From: Arthrobacter sp. MAHUQ-56
GTDB taxonomy: Bacteria > Actinomycetota > Actinomycetes > Actinomycetales > Micrococcaceae
Length of the DNA: 64,000 nt
NCBI RefSeq assembly: GCF_019710585.1
Contig: NZ_JAIFZQ010000002.1
Span: 217,481 to 281,480, forward strand
Direction: 5' to 3'
How positions within the stretch are numbered: the stretch's first letter is position 1; each line of letters starts with the position of its first letter. The notes below the pieces were generated by a model. The model was given only the letters and a program-made list of their open reading frames with translations. It made no database searches and was not told the origin of the DNA. Positions 20,761-28,815 of the stretch are shown in pieces. The position numbers and the translations under genes are program-made.

Positions 20761-21645
20761 TCAGCGGATGGTGGAGCCCCACATGTTGGTGAGGTAGCGG
20801 CGCATGAAGAAGATGAAGACCAGCGCCGGAAGGACCAGCAGGAAGCCGCCGGCGAACCGGTAGGCCAGCGGCGATTCGGCGAGCGAACTGAGGACCTGGG
20901 CCGGCAGGGTGCGCTGGTTCAGGGTGAGGATCGAAGCCCCCAGGACCTCGTTCCAGGACATCACGAACGTGAAGATGGACGCTGCGGCGATGCCCGGGAC
21001 GGCCATGGGCATCACCACTTTGAGGAATGCCTGCAGGGGGCTGCAGCCGAAGATGCGTGCCGCCTCCTCGACGTCCCGTGGAACTCCCAGGAACACCGAG
21101 GCGGTGATCAGGATGGTGGTGGGCAGGGCCAGGGCCGTGTGGAGCAGGACGACGGCGAGGACGCTGTCGTACAGTCCGGTCTGCAGGAACAGCTGCGCCA
21201 GCGGGACGGACAGCACCACGATGGGCAGGGCCCGGGTGAAGAGCAGGAAAAGCTGGTAGGGATCCCTGCCGCGGAAGGCGAAGCGCGCCACCGCATATCC
21301 GGCGGGGACACCGACGATCAGCGACAGCACCAGGGTGAAGACGCCCACCTGGACCGAGTTGATCAAGCCGCCCAGGATGCCGGTGGACTGCAGGAACGTC
21401 TGCATTGTCTCGGTGGAAAAGTTGTCCGGAATGAAGCTGAGCGGGAACTTCTGCAGGGACTGCCGGCTGGACATGGCGGCCAGCGCGATGAGGTAGATGG
21501 GCAGCGCCATGAACAGGGTGATCAGGATGCACGCCGCCTGCAGCAGGATCCTGTTGCGGCGCCGGCGTGCCAGCGGCCGGCGGTCCACCTCCGGCCCGGG
21601 CCGTGCAGCAGGCTCCGTGGCTTGGGACGTTGTTGCGTGGCTCAT
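20761..21645 (-). CDS. Carbohydrate ABC transporter permease (MalG-like)
   Basis: Product of 294 residues with six membrane helices (first at about 36-56, ILLQAACILITLFMALPIYL). The EAA loop EEAARIFGCSPLQAFLKVVMP near 196-216 docks on the ATPase. The N-terminal 30 residues are cytoplasmic and Arg-rich. It overlaps the other permease gene by ATGA (21642-21645) and is 24 bases before the ATPase gene. Confidence 0.93.
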   Translation of the reverse strand: MSHATTSQATEPAARPGPEVDRRPLARRRRNRILLQAACILITLFMALPIYLIALAAMSSRQSLQKFPLSFIPDNFSTETMQTFLQSTGILGGLINSVQVGVFTLVLSLIVGVPAGYAVARFAFRGRDPYQLFLLFTRALPIVVLSVPLAQLFLQTGLYDSVLAVVLLHTALALPTTILITASVFLGVPRDVEEAARIFGCSPLQAFLKVVMPMAVPGIAAASIFTFVMSWNEVLGASILTLNQRTLPAQVLSSLAESPLAYRFAGGFLLVLPALVFIFFMRRYLTNMWGSTIR

Positions 21646-22556
21646 CGCGGCGCCTCCGACTGGTCGCGGAGAAGTTTCAGGTAGCCCACCGCGGTCACCA
21701 TGGACACGGCCATGACCACCAGGGCCAGCGCCGACGCCACGTTGGGATCCTGCAGTCCCGTGTACCAGCGGTACGTCTCGCCAACCACCAGCGGGAAGTT
21801 CTGGCCGGTGAGGGCCAGCGCAACGGCGAAGGTCTGGAAAGCAAGGATGGTGCGCAGGATCAGGGCGGTCTGGAGGCTGGGACGCAGCAGCGGCAGGGTC
21901 ACATGCCAGAGCCGGCTCCAGAAGTTGGCGCCAAAAACGCCCGCTGCCTCCTCATAATCCTTCGGGATGGACTGGAGCCCCGCCACCACGATCACGAATA
22001 CCAGCGAGGTGGCACGCCAGACCTCCGCGATCAGCACGGCGCCGAACATTGACGGGTAGTTGTCGTAGGCGAGCCAGGAAACCGGGTCCAGCCCGAACGA
22101 AGCCAGGAGGGAGTTGAGGTAGCCCCGGTCGGTGAACACCGTCAGCCATACCAGGCCGGCGGCAAGGTCGCTGACTGCCAGGGGGATGGCCCAGATGTAG
22201 AAGTAGGCCGAGGATCCCCGCGGCTTGGCCCGGATCAGCAGCGCCATGGCAAGTGCCAGGACGAACTGGATGGGGATCATCACCACGATCAGCAGCAGCG
22301 TGTTTCCCACGGAGGACCAGAAGTAGGGGTCCTGCACCATCCGGGAGAAGTTCGCCGTGGTCAGCCCCTCCGGACCGCCGAAGGCCTGGAGGATGCCGCT
22401 GACCATGGGCCAGCCGAAGAGGAGCGTCATGAACACGATGGACGGGGCAATCAGCAGCAGTGCCGCGGAGTTTCCACTCCGCCGGGGTGGCCGGCCTTTG
22501 GGACGGGCAGGGGGCAGCTGGGGCCTGGCGGCCGCAGGGGCGTCCGGGGCGGCCAT
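21642..22556 (-). CDS. Carbohydrate ABC transporter permease (MalF-like)
   Basis: Product of 304 residues with six predicted helices; the first starts near residue 31 (ALLLIAPSIVFMTLLFGWPM). The EAA loop EEAAGVFGANFWSRLWHVTLP is near 218-238. I took the ATG at 22556; a GTG one codon earlier (22559) is equally possible and would give a GTGA overlap with the binding-protein stop. Second gene of the sugar operon. Confidence 0.93.
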   Translation of the reverse strand: MAAPDAPAAARPQLPPARPKGRPPRRSGNSAALLLIAPSIVFMTLLFGWPMVSGILQAFGGPEGLTTANFSRMVQDPYFWSSVGNTLLLIVVMIPIQFVLALAMALLIRAKPRGSSAYFYIWAIPLAVSDLAAGLVWLTVFTDRGYLNSLLASFGLDPVSWLAYDNYPSMFGAVLIAEVWRATSLVFVIVVAGLQSIPKDYEEAAGVFGANFWSRLWHVTLPLLRPSLQTALILRTILAFQTFAVALALTGQNFPLVVGETYRWYTGLQDPNVASALALVVMAVSMVTAVGYLKLLRDQSEAPR

Positions 22557-23884
22557 CACGCGACCTTACATTGCGCCGCTTTGGGGTCTGGCGGCCAGCA
22601 GGGGACGTTGAGGGAGTCCATGATCTTCGCCAGTTCCGCACCCTGGCGGTCCAGGGTGGTTTTGACGTCGGCGTTGTTCAGGCAGATCTCCTGGAAGCAG
22701 TTCTTGAACAGCTGGGACACCTGGGGGTCCTTGTCTCCAAGGCCCACCGGCGGCAGGGCCAGCAGCGCATCGGAGGCCTCTTCCTGCGCCTTGACCGCTT
22801 TTGCCTCCAGGGCGATGCCGCCGGGGAGGTCGCTGCCGATGTCCGCCTTCACCACCGGGAAGAACGCGTTGGACTTCAAGGTTTCGATCTGCGCCTCCGG
22901 CTTGGACAGGGCCTTGATCAGCTGGAACGCCTTGTCCTTTTCCGGGGAGCCCTGCGGGACGGCCATGCCGCCGACAATCAGCAGGTAGCCCTTGCCCTTG
23001 GGCCCGGACGGTGCCGGAACCATCTGCCAGTCGTCCGGCTTGTCCTTGACCGCTGTGATCAGGCGTGCCACGTGGTCCCACGCCACCATGACCTCGCCGT
23101 TGGCCAGGGGCTCCTGCATGAAGTCGTAGTTGGTGGAGGCCGGGTTGGTGTTGGCCCACAGCTCACGCATATACGTCCATGCAGTAACCGCATCCGCGTT
23201 GCGGAATGTGGTGACCTGCCCGCCGGTGAAGCTGGGCAGGAGGAAACCCTGGTAGAAGCGGTGGTGGAGGCCCTTGGGCCCCGCAGGGATACCGAACACA
23301 GGCCGGCCGTTGGCGGCTTTGGCAGCTTTGGCCCACTCCAGGTACTGGTCGTAGGTGAGCTTGTTAACATCCGCTCCGGAGGGCAGCCAGGCGAGGGCCT
23401 TCTTGTTGATGGCCAGCACGTAGGTGGCCTGGATCCAGGGGATGTAGCGGGGAACATCGGTGCCGAGCTTGGCCAGTTCCTTCACGTCGTCCGAGTAGCC
23501 CGCGGAGGAGAGGTCATTCATGAGCGAACTGAGGTCCTCCAACTGCGAGGCGAAGGGGACCAGGTCGCCGTGGAGTCCGCCTGCGATGCCCACTTCGACT
23601 TTCCCGGCGGAGAGCTGGGACTTGAGGGTGGTGTTGAAAACGCCCGTATCAACAGGGTTGTACGCGACGCTGATGTCGCCGGCGAACTTCTTCAGCGTTG
23701 CCTCGTACTTTTGCCGCTCCTCCACCGGGGAGAACTGCGTGGAGAGGAAGCTGACCGAGCCGGCTCCCCCGCTCCCGCTGGTGTTCACGCCGCAGGCTGC
23801 AAGCAGGGGTCCCGCGGCCAGGGCAGTGAGGCCTCCCTTCAGCACGGCCCGCCGGGTGACGCCGTCAAACGCAAGATCGGACAT
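22556..23884 (-). CDS. Sugar ABC transporter substrate-binding lipoprotein
   Basis: Product of 442 residues. The N-terminus MSDLAFDGVTRRAVLKGG has twin arginines followed by a hydrophobic stretch and lipobox LAAC, so it is probably exported by Tat and anchored by a lipid on Cys31. The mature protein is a cluster-B family 1 binding protein. ATG 23884 follows AGGAGGC; the longer in-frame start at 23935 lies in the operator palindrome and is rejected. It is the first gene of a six-gene operon divergent from a ROK regulator. Confidence 0.92.
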   Translation of the reverse strand: MSDLAFDGVTRRAVLKGGLTALAAGPLLAACGVNTSGSGGAGSVSFLSTQFSPVEERQKYEATLKKFAGDISVAYNPVDTGVFNTTLKSQLSAGKVEVGIAGGLHGDLVPFASQLEDLSSLMNDLSSAGYSDDVKELAKLGTDVPRYIPWIQATYVLAINKKALAWLPSGADVNKLTYDQYLEWAKAAKAANGRPVFGIPAGPKGLHHRFYQGFLLPSFTGGQVTTFRNADAVTAWTYMRELWANTNPASTNYDFMQEPLANGEVMVAWDHVARLITAVKDKPDDWQMVPAPSGPKGKGYLLIVGGMAVPQGSPEKDKAFQLIKALSKPEAQIETLKSNAFFPVVKADIGSDLPGGIALEAKAVKAQEEASDALLALPPVGLGDKDPQVSQLFKNCFQEICLNNADVKTTLDRQGAELAKIMDSLNVPCWPPDPKAAQCKVA

Positions 23885-23923
23885 GGTGCCTCCTGCTGGC
23901 AAGGGCTGTAATGTTTTTGTCTG

Positions 23924-23935
23924 ATGATCGATCAT
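23924..23935. promoter_or_regulatory. Palindromic operator candidate between the sugar operon and the ROK gene
   Basis: Perfect 12-base palindrome ATGATC/GATCAT, 40 bases upstream of the binding-protein start in an AT-rich island. Two further TGATC-like half-sites (GTGATC at 23941-23946 and ATGATC at 23959-23964) lie between it and the regulator. The placement fits a ROK repressor site; binding is inferred. Confidence 0.5.
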
Positions 23936-24009
23936 AATTGTGTGATCTGGAACACGTCAATGATCCGGCTCCGCAGCGGACCGCCTGAAGCCGGAAGGGA
24001 GCCGCCCGC

Positions 24010-25191
24010 ATGACCGAGCAGAGAACACTGGTGGGCGGCTCAGGCCAGCCCCCTGCAGGTCTCGCGACCAGGGCCGGCGACCTGCTCCAGTTGCTGCGGT
24101 CCAACGCGGCAGGCTACAGCCGCGCGGACCTCCTCGAGTTCACCGGCATGGCGCGGTCCACCCTCTATGAGCGGCTGGACGCGCTTTTCGCCGCAGGCCT
24201 CGTCTACGAATCCACCCCGCTGCGCTCGCAGCGGGGCAGGCCGCCCCGGGCCCTGCGCTTCGACGACCGCAACAAGCTGGTGGTGTGCATCGAAATCGGG
24301 CACACCCATGCCGGCATCCATCTGCTGTCGCTCGGCCGGGAGATCGTTGCCGCCGCCCGGGTGTCCGTGGACATCAGGGAATCCCAGGAGGCCGTGGCCG
24401 GCCAGGCCATCGAGGTGGCCCTTCGCCTGCTCGACGGCCGGCAGGCGGTAGGAGCCGGGGTGGGCCTGCCCGCGCCCGTGGACCCCCTGCACCGCCTGGG
24501 ACTTGAGCGCACCGTCCTGGCCCACTGGGACCTGCAGCGCCTTCAGGAAGCCATGGAAGCGATGCTCGACTGCCCTGTCCTGCTGGAGAATGATGCGCGC
24601 TCCATGGCCGTCGGGGAGGTCCGGAACCCCCTTGAATCCCTCGTTGCCGTGAAGGTCAGCACCGGCATCGGTTCCGGAATCATCGTCCGGGGTGCCCTGG
24701 TCCGGGGCGCCCACGGCGCCGCAGGGGATATCGGCCATGTCCGCATTCCGGAAGCGTCCGGGCACCGCTGCCGCTGCGGCAGGGACGGCTGCCTCGCAGC
24801 AGTGGCATCAGGGCGGGCACTGCTGGCAGCCCCGCAGCTGGCGAAATACCGGACGCTGCGGCAACTCGTTGACGCCTGCGGCAGCGATCCGGCCGTTGGT
24901 GCCGCCGTCACGGAAGCTGGACGGCTGCTGGGCCGTGCGCTGGCGGCCACGGTGAGCACCCTCAACCCTGGACGGCTGGCCGTTGGCGGCCTCGTGGGCG
25001 TGCTGCCGGACTTCCTTGCCGCGTGCCGGCGGCAAATCCTGGACGACGCCTTCGAACCGTCCCTGGTGGACCTTGAAATCGTCCCGGCGGACAGCCGGAC
25101 AGCCACTGCTGTTGGGCTCTGCCGGCTCGTGGAGGAGAGCCTGTACGCGCCCGAGCGGATTGAACAGTTGCTGTCGCAGCGAACCGCCTAA
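24010..25191 (+). CDS. ROK family transcriptional regulator
   Basis: Product of 393 residues. Residues 15-75 are a winged helix (SRADLLEFTGMARSTLYERL). Residues 85-393 are the ROK sugar-binding fold, with EIGHTHAGIHLLS near 96, a DxGxxT-like sugar-kinase remnant, and the ROK zinc motif GHRCRCGRDGCLAAVASG near 255-272. The cysteines and His of that motif are intact. The gene is divergent from the sugar operon across 125 bases and is expected to repress it until the sugar binds. Regulation is inferred from position. Confidence 0.92.
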   Translation: MTEQRTLVGGSGQPPAGLATRAGDLLQLLRSNAAGYSRADLLEFTGMARSTLYERLDALFAAGLVYESTPLRSQRGRPPRALRFDDRNKLVVCIEIGHTHAGIHLLSLGREIVAAARVSVDIRESQEAVAGQAIEVALRLLDGRQAVGAGVGLPAPVDPLHRLGLERTVLAHWDLQRLQEAMEAMLDCPVLLENDARSMAVGEVRNPLESLVAVKVSTGIGSGIIVRGALVRGAHGAAGDIGHVRIPEASGHRCRCGRDGCLAAVASGRALLAAPQLAKYRTLRQLVDACGSDPAVGAAVTEAGRLLGRALAATVSTLNPGRLAVGGLVGVLPDFLAACRRQILDDAFEPSLVDLEIVPADSRTATAVGLCRLVEESLYAPERIEQLLSQRTA

Positions 25192-25342
25192 TGCGCCCGC
25201 TGGAGTCCCTGGTGACCTTGGGCACCACCGGTGGCCGCCCGCCGTCGTGCGTTGCTACGCTGGAATCCAAGGCTCCGCACCCGAGCCTCCGGACGACGGT
25301 TCAGTACCCGGCACGCGACAAGACTGGCCAAAGGAACTCGTC

Positions 25343-25666
25343 ATGCCGTGGATCATCCTCCTTCTCTCCGGAGCGCTGGAAGCCGTCTGGGCTGCAGCGC
25401 TGCACCGGACCGCCCGGGTTACGGGCCGCCGCCGGCTCGCGCCCGCAGCCCTGTTCCTCGTGGCGGTCGCCGCCAGCACCGGCGGCCTCGCCTTCGCCAT
25501 GCGGACTATTCCCACCGGGACCGCCTACGCGGTGTGGGTGGGGGTCGGCGTGGTCCTGACCTCCGCCTACGCGATGGCTTCCAGGGTGGAACGCCCGACG
25601 GCGGCGCGGCTGCTGTTGCTGTCCGGCATCGCCGCGTGCGTGGTTGGCCTGAAGGTGGTGGCGTGA
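25343..25666 (+). CDS. Small multidrug resistance (SMR) family protein, subunit 1
   Basis: Product of 107 residues with four helices. The SMR signature is LSGALEAVWAAAL near 8-20 (the essential Glu is 13), and IPTGTAYAVWVGVGVVLTS is near 54. ATG 25343 has AAAGGAAC upstream. It overlaps the next SMR gene by one base (TGATG). Paired SMR proteins act as heterodimers that export cations or guanidinium-like compounds; the substrate is unknown. Confidence 0.9.
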   Translation: MPWIILLLSGALEAVWAAALHRTARVTGRRRLAPAALFLVAVAASTGGLAFAMRTIPTGTAYAVWVGVGVVLTSAYAMASRVERPTAARLLLLSGIAACVVGLKVVA

Positions 25667-26049
25667 TGCGTGCAGTTTCCTGGCTGGTGCTCCTGGCCTC
25701 GGCCGTCCTCGAGGCAGTCTGGGCCACCGCCCTTGGCCTGTCAGACGGCTTAACCCGACCCCTGCCCACCGTGGTGTTTGCCGTCACCGCAGCGCTGAGC
25801 ATGCTGGGCCTGGGCCTGGCCATCCGCAGCATTCCCCTGGGCACGGCGTACGCCGTGTGGGTGGGCATCGGCGCCGCGCTGACCGTGGGATGGGCCATGG
25901 CCACCGGAACCGAGCCTTTCAGCGTGGTCAAGCTGCTGTTCATCGCCGGAATCGTGGGCTGCGCGGCAGGCCTGAAGGCGCTCCCGGCGGGAAAGGCCGG
26001 CCGGGAGCCCCACGCGACAACGGATACGGTCCGGACCGGCGCACACTAG
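25666..26049 (+). CDS. Small multidrug resistance (SMR) family protein, subunit 2
   Basis: Product of 127 residues with four helices. The signature Glu lies in LASAVLEAVWATALG near 9-23, and IPLGTAYAVWVGIGAALTV is near 54. A hydrophilic tail of about 20 residues (from GKAGREPHA) is longer than usual. Its start shares one base with the stop of subunit 1, so the pair is made together. The two are clearly paralogous, as expected for an EbrAB-like heterodimer. Confidence 0.9.
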   Translation: MRAVSWLVLLASAVLEAVWATALGLSDGLTRPLPTVVFAVTAALSMLGLGLAIRSIPLGTAYAVWVGIGAALTVGWAMATGTEPFSVVKLLFIAGIVGCAAGLKALPAGKAGREPHATTDTVRTGAH

Positions 26050-26058
26050 GCTTTTGCC

Positions 26059-26685
26059 ATGGACTCCCCCGAGATCACCCAGGCGATGGCCGCGCTCCGG
26101 AGCAGGGTCATGCCCGGGACCCGCACCATCCTGGGCATCGCCGGCGCCCCCGGGTCCGGCAAGTCCACCTTCGCGGCCTGGATCCAGCAGCAGTTCACCC
26201 CGGGAACTTCCGTGGTGGTCCCGATGGACGGCTTCCACCTGGGCAATGCGGTCATCGAGGGCACCCCGCTGCGGCAACGCAAAGGCGCCATCGACACGTT
26301 CGACGGCGGCGGCTACCTTTCGCTGCTGCGGCGGCTGGCCGCGCGGGACGAGGCGGTGGTGTACGCCCCGGAGTTCCGGCGCACCCTGGACGAACCGGTG
26401 GCCGCCTCCATCGCTGTCCCGGCTGACGTGCCGCTGGTGATCACGGAGGGCAACTACCTGCTGGCGGACCAGGAGCCCTGGAAAGAGGTGCGGGCGCAGC
26501 TGGACGAAGTCTGGTTCCTCGAAACGCCGCCCGAACTCCGCCTGAAGCGGCTGGTGGACCGCCACGTATCCTTCGGAATGGACCGGGAGGCAGCCCAGGC
26601 CTGGGCCACCGGCCCCGACGAAGCCAACGCCGTACTGATCCAGGCCACGCGCCCGGGCGCGGACCGCGTCATCCCCTGGCGATAG
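26059..26685 (+). CDS. Nucleoside/nucleotide kinase family protein (FrcK-like)
   Basis: P-loop kinase of 208 residues. Walker A GAPGSGKST is near 29-37. PMDGFHLGN near 55 is the DGF(H/Y) motif of the uridine kinase/phosphoribulokinase/pantothenate kinase superfamily. TEGNYLL near 131 is the second family mark. Close relatives are annotated as fructose transport system kinases or YggC-like proteins with unconfirmed substrate. It lies 10 bases after the SMR pair. Confidence 0.85.
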   Translation: MDSPEITQAMAALRSRVMPGTRTILGIAGAPGSGKSTFAAWIQQQFTPGTSVVVPMDGFHLGNAVIEGTPLRQRKGAIDTFDGGGYLSLLRRLAARDEAVVYAPEFRRTLDEPVAASIAVPADVPLVITEGNYLLADQEPWKEVRAQLDEVWFLETPPELRLKRLVDRHVSFGMDREAAQAWATGPDEANAVLIQATRPGADRVIPWR

Positions 26686-26724
26686 ACCATCTTTTGCAGG
26701 AGCAGGAAACGAACAGGAGCACCT

Positions 26725-27738
26725 ATGGCAAACGCACCAACTGACCACGGCCACACTGTCCATCTCGGTGACGGGCTGGCAGTCAGCCCCCTGGGCTTCG
26801 GCGGCATGGCCCTCACCCCTGTCTACGGCGAGGTGGACCCCGCGGAGGCGCTCCGGACACTGCATCACGCCGTCGACGCCGGCGTCAGCTTCATCGACAC
26901 CGCGGACATCTACGGCGGGGGCAGCAACGAGGAACTGATCTCCCAGCTCCTCAAGCAGCGCCGCGGCGAGGTCCAGCTGGCCACCAAGTTCGCGCTGGTG
27001 GGCACGCCAACGGACGGCTACACGGACATCCGCGGCGACGCCGCCTACGTCCGGGAGGCGGTGGACCGGAGCCTGCAGCGGCTGGGCACCGACGTGATCG
27101 ATCTGTACTACATGCACCGCCGCGACGTCCGGGTCCCCATCGAGGAGACCGTGGGGGCCATGGCGGAGCTGGTGCAGCAGGGCAAGGTCAAGCACCTGGG
27201 CCTGTCCGAAGTGACCGCCCGGGAGCTTCAGGACGCGGCAGCGGTCCACCCGATCGCCGCGGTCCAGAGCGAATGGTCCATCTGGAGCCGGGACGTGGAA
27301 CGCAACGTAGTTCCCGCGGCCAAGAGCCTCGGCGTGGGATTTGTCCCGTACTCCCCCCTGGGCCGCGGCTTCCTCACCGGCACCGTTGACACCGCGAGCC
27401 TGGGCGAGAAGGACTTCCGGCGGAATATCCCCCGCTTCGCCCCCGATGCCGCCAGCGCCAACCAGGCGGTGGTGGACGCCATCAAATCCGTGTCGGACCA
27501 GCTGCAGGCGACGCCCGCGCAGGTGGCCCTGGCGTGGCTGCTGGCCCAGGGCAGGCGGCTCGGCCTGCCGGTCGTCCCCATCCCCGGCACGCGCAAAGCG
27601 TCCCGGATCGACGAAAACCTGGGTGCCCTGGCTTTGCACCTGACCCCGGCGCACCTGGAGGCGCTCGACGCAGCCTCGGACGCCGTCGTCGGCTCCCGCT
27701 CCGCCGACCCCAGCTGGGTGTCGCAGGGACGGGAATAA
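26725..27738 (+). CDS. Aldo/keto reductase
   Basis: NADPH-dependent reductase of 337 residues with a TIM-barrel layout. Catalytic residues fit the tetrad: Asp and Tyr in SFIDTADIYGGG near 52-63, Lys in LATKFALVG near 86, and His in YYMHRRDVRVP near 125. The cofactor end PIPGTRKASRIDENLGAL near 286 is typical. The ATG is preceded by CAGGAGCA. It is followed 48 bases later by the ABM gene, probably in one transcript. Confidence 0.92.
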   Translation: MANAPTDHGHTVHLGDGLAVSPLGFGGMALTPVYGEVDPAEALRTLHHAVDAGVSFIDTADIYGGGSNEELISQLLKQRRGEVQLATKFALVGTPTDGYTDIRGDAAYVREAVDRSLQRLGTDVIDLYYMHRRDVRVPIEETVGAMAELVQQGKVKHLGLSEVTARELQDAAAVHPIAAVQSEWSIWSRDVERNVVPAAKSLGVGFVPYSPLGRGFLTGTVDTASLGEKDFRRNIPRFAPDAASANQAVVDAIKSVSDQLQATPAQVALAWLLAQGRRLGLPVVPIPGTRKASRIDENLGALALHLTPAHLEALDAASDAVVGSRSADPSWVSQGRE

Positions 27739-27785
27739 GCCTTCTGTCCAAGACCCCACCCCTCAACAACGCCAAGGAGAGCCCC

Positions 27786-28103
27786 ATGCCTGCCATCGTC
27801 CACTTCGAAGTCCAGATCGACCCCGCCCGCTGCGACGACGCGGCCAAGTACCTGTCCGAAACCCTCGCCGCCACCCGTGCCTGGCCCGGCAACCAGGGCA
27901 TCGAAGCGCTCGTTGACGACGCCGATCCCTGCCACATCCTGGTGGTGGAAACCTGGGCCACCGCGCAGGACCACGACGACTATGCCGCCTGGCGCAAGAC
28001 CCCGGAGGGGCAGAACAGGCTGCGCGACATCCTGGCCGAACCGCCGTCCAAGCAGGTGTACTCCACCACCATGCCCCTCGACCTGCAGCCGTCCCAGGGC
28101 TAG
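27786..28103 (+). CDS. Antibiotic biosynthesis monooxygenase (ABM) domain protein
   Basis: Product of 105 residues with a single dimeric ferredoxin-like ABM domain: HFEVQIDPARCDDAAKYL near 6-23, RAWPGNQGIEALVDD near 33-47, and VETWATAQDHDDYAAWRKT near 54-72. Such proteins are cofactor-free quinone or haem monooxygenases, or merely fold relatives. ATG 27786 follows AAGGAGAG. It sits between an aldo/keto reductase and an MBL hydrolase, suggesting shared detoxification of a reactive carbonyl, which is inference. Confidence 0.85.
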   Translation: MPAIVHFEVQIDPARCDDAAKYLSETLAATRAWPGNQGIEALVDDADPCHILVVETWATAQDHDDYAAWRKTPEGQNRLRDILAEPPSKQVYSTTMPLDLQPSQG

Positions 28104-28106
28104 GCC

Positions 28107-28757
28107 ATGGACTCACTTCTCTACGACCTGCCGGCCATCACCATCCGCAGCATTTCCGTCAGCGAAATGGACAACAACGTGTACCTGCTGACGGCCAAGG
28201 AGAGCGGCGCCCAGCTGCTGATCGACGCCGCCGACGACCTGCCAGCCATCAAGCAGTTGCTCACGGACGGGGCTGGCGACACCGGCGCCCAGGCGCACCT
28301 CGCCGTGATCGCCACCACCCACCAGCACTGGGACCACGTGCGGGCCCTGAAGGAACTGGTGGCGGCAACCGGGGCGCAGACCGCTGCCGGAGCGGACGAC
28401 GCCGATGCGCTGCCGGTCCCGGTGGACGCGCGGCTTGGGCACGGGGAGAAGGTAGCCGTGGACGGCTTTGAGCTCACTGCGGTCCACCTGCGCGGCCACA
28501 CACCGGGCTCGATCGCGTTCGTATACCAGGACGCGGACGGGCCTGCGCACATTTTCTCCGGAGACTCGCTGTTCCCGGGCGGGGTGGGCAACACCCAGAA
28601 GGACCCGGAGCGGTTCGCCCAGCTCCTGTCCGACGTGACCGGGCGGCTGTTCGGCACGTACCCGGATACCGCCGTCGTGCATCCCGGGCACGGCAAGCCC
28701 ACGACGCTGGGTGCCGAGCGGCCGCACCTGGAGGAGTGGCGTGCCCGCGGCTGGTAG
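28107..28757 (+). CDS. MBL-fold metallo-hydrolase (glyoxalase II-like)
   Basis: Product of 216 residues. The metal motif is THQHWDH near 71-77, where the first His of HxHxDH is kept (HQHWDH). Further ligands are His in RGHTPGSIAF near 131-140, Asp in FSGDSLFPGG near 152, and His in VHPGHGKPT near 191. This is the glyoxalase II-like branch, so it probably cleaves a thioester. It starts three bases after the ABM stop and ends at the strong terminator. Confidence 0.88.
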   Translation: MDSLLYDLPAITIRSISVSEMDNNVYLLTAKESGAQLLIDAADDLPAIKQLLTDGAGDTGAQAHLAVIATTHQHWDHVRALKELVAATGAQTAAGADDADALPVPVDARLGHGEKVAVDGFELTAVHLRGHTPGSIAFVYQDADGPAHIFSGDSLFPGGVGNTQKDPERFAQLLSDVTGRLFGTYPDTAVVHPGHGKPTTLGAERPHLEEWRARGW

Positions 28758-28770
28758 CAGCTGAAAGCAC

Positions 28771-28810
28771 AAAAAGGCGGGCTCAACCGTGTGGTTGAGC
28801 CCGCCTTTTT
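28771..28810. terminator. Perfect bidirectional intrinsic terminator
   Basis: Arms of 17 bases (AAAAAGGCGGGCTCAAC and its exact complement) flank a six-base CGTGTG loop. The stem carries five A at one end and five T at the other, so it ends transcripts from both the MBL operon and the convergent helicase gene. Confidence 0.93.
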
Positions 28811-28815
28811 AGTGG

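Noticed and set aside
25750..27759. Minus-strand open frame of 669 codons across the SMR, kinase and reductase genes
   Set aside because: It is antisense to three well-supported genes and has no recognisable domain or ribosome site.
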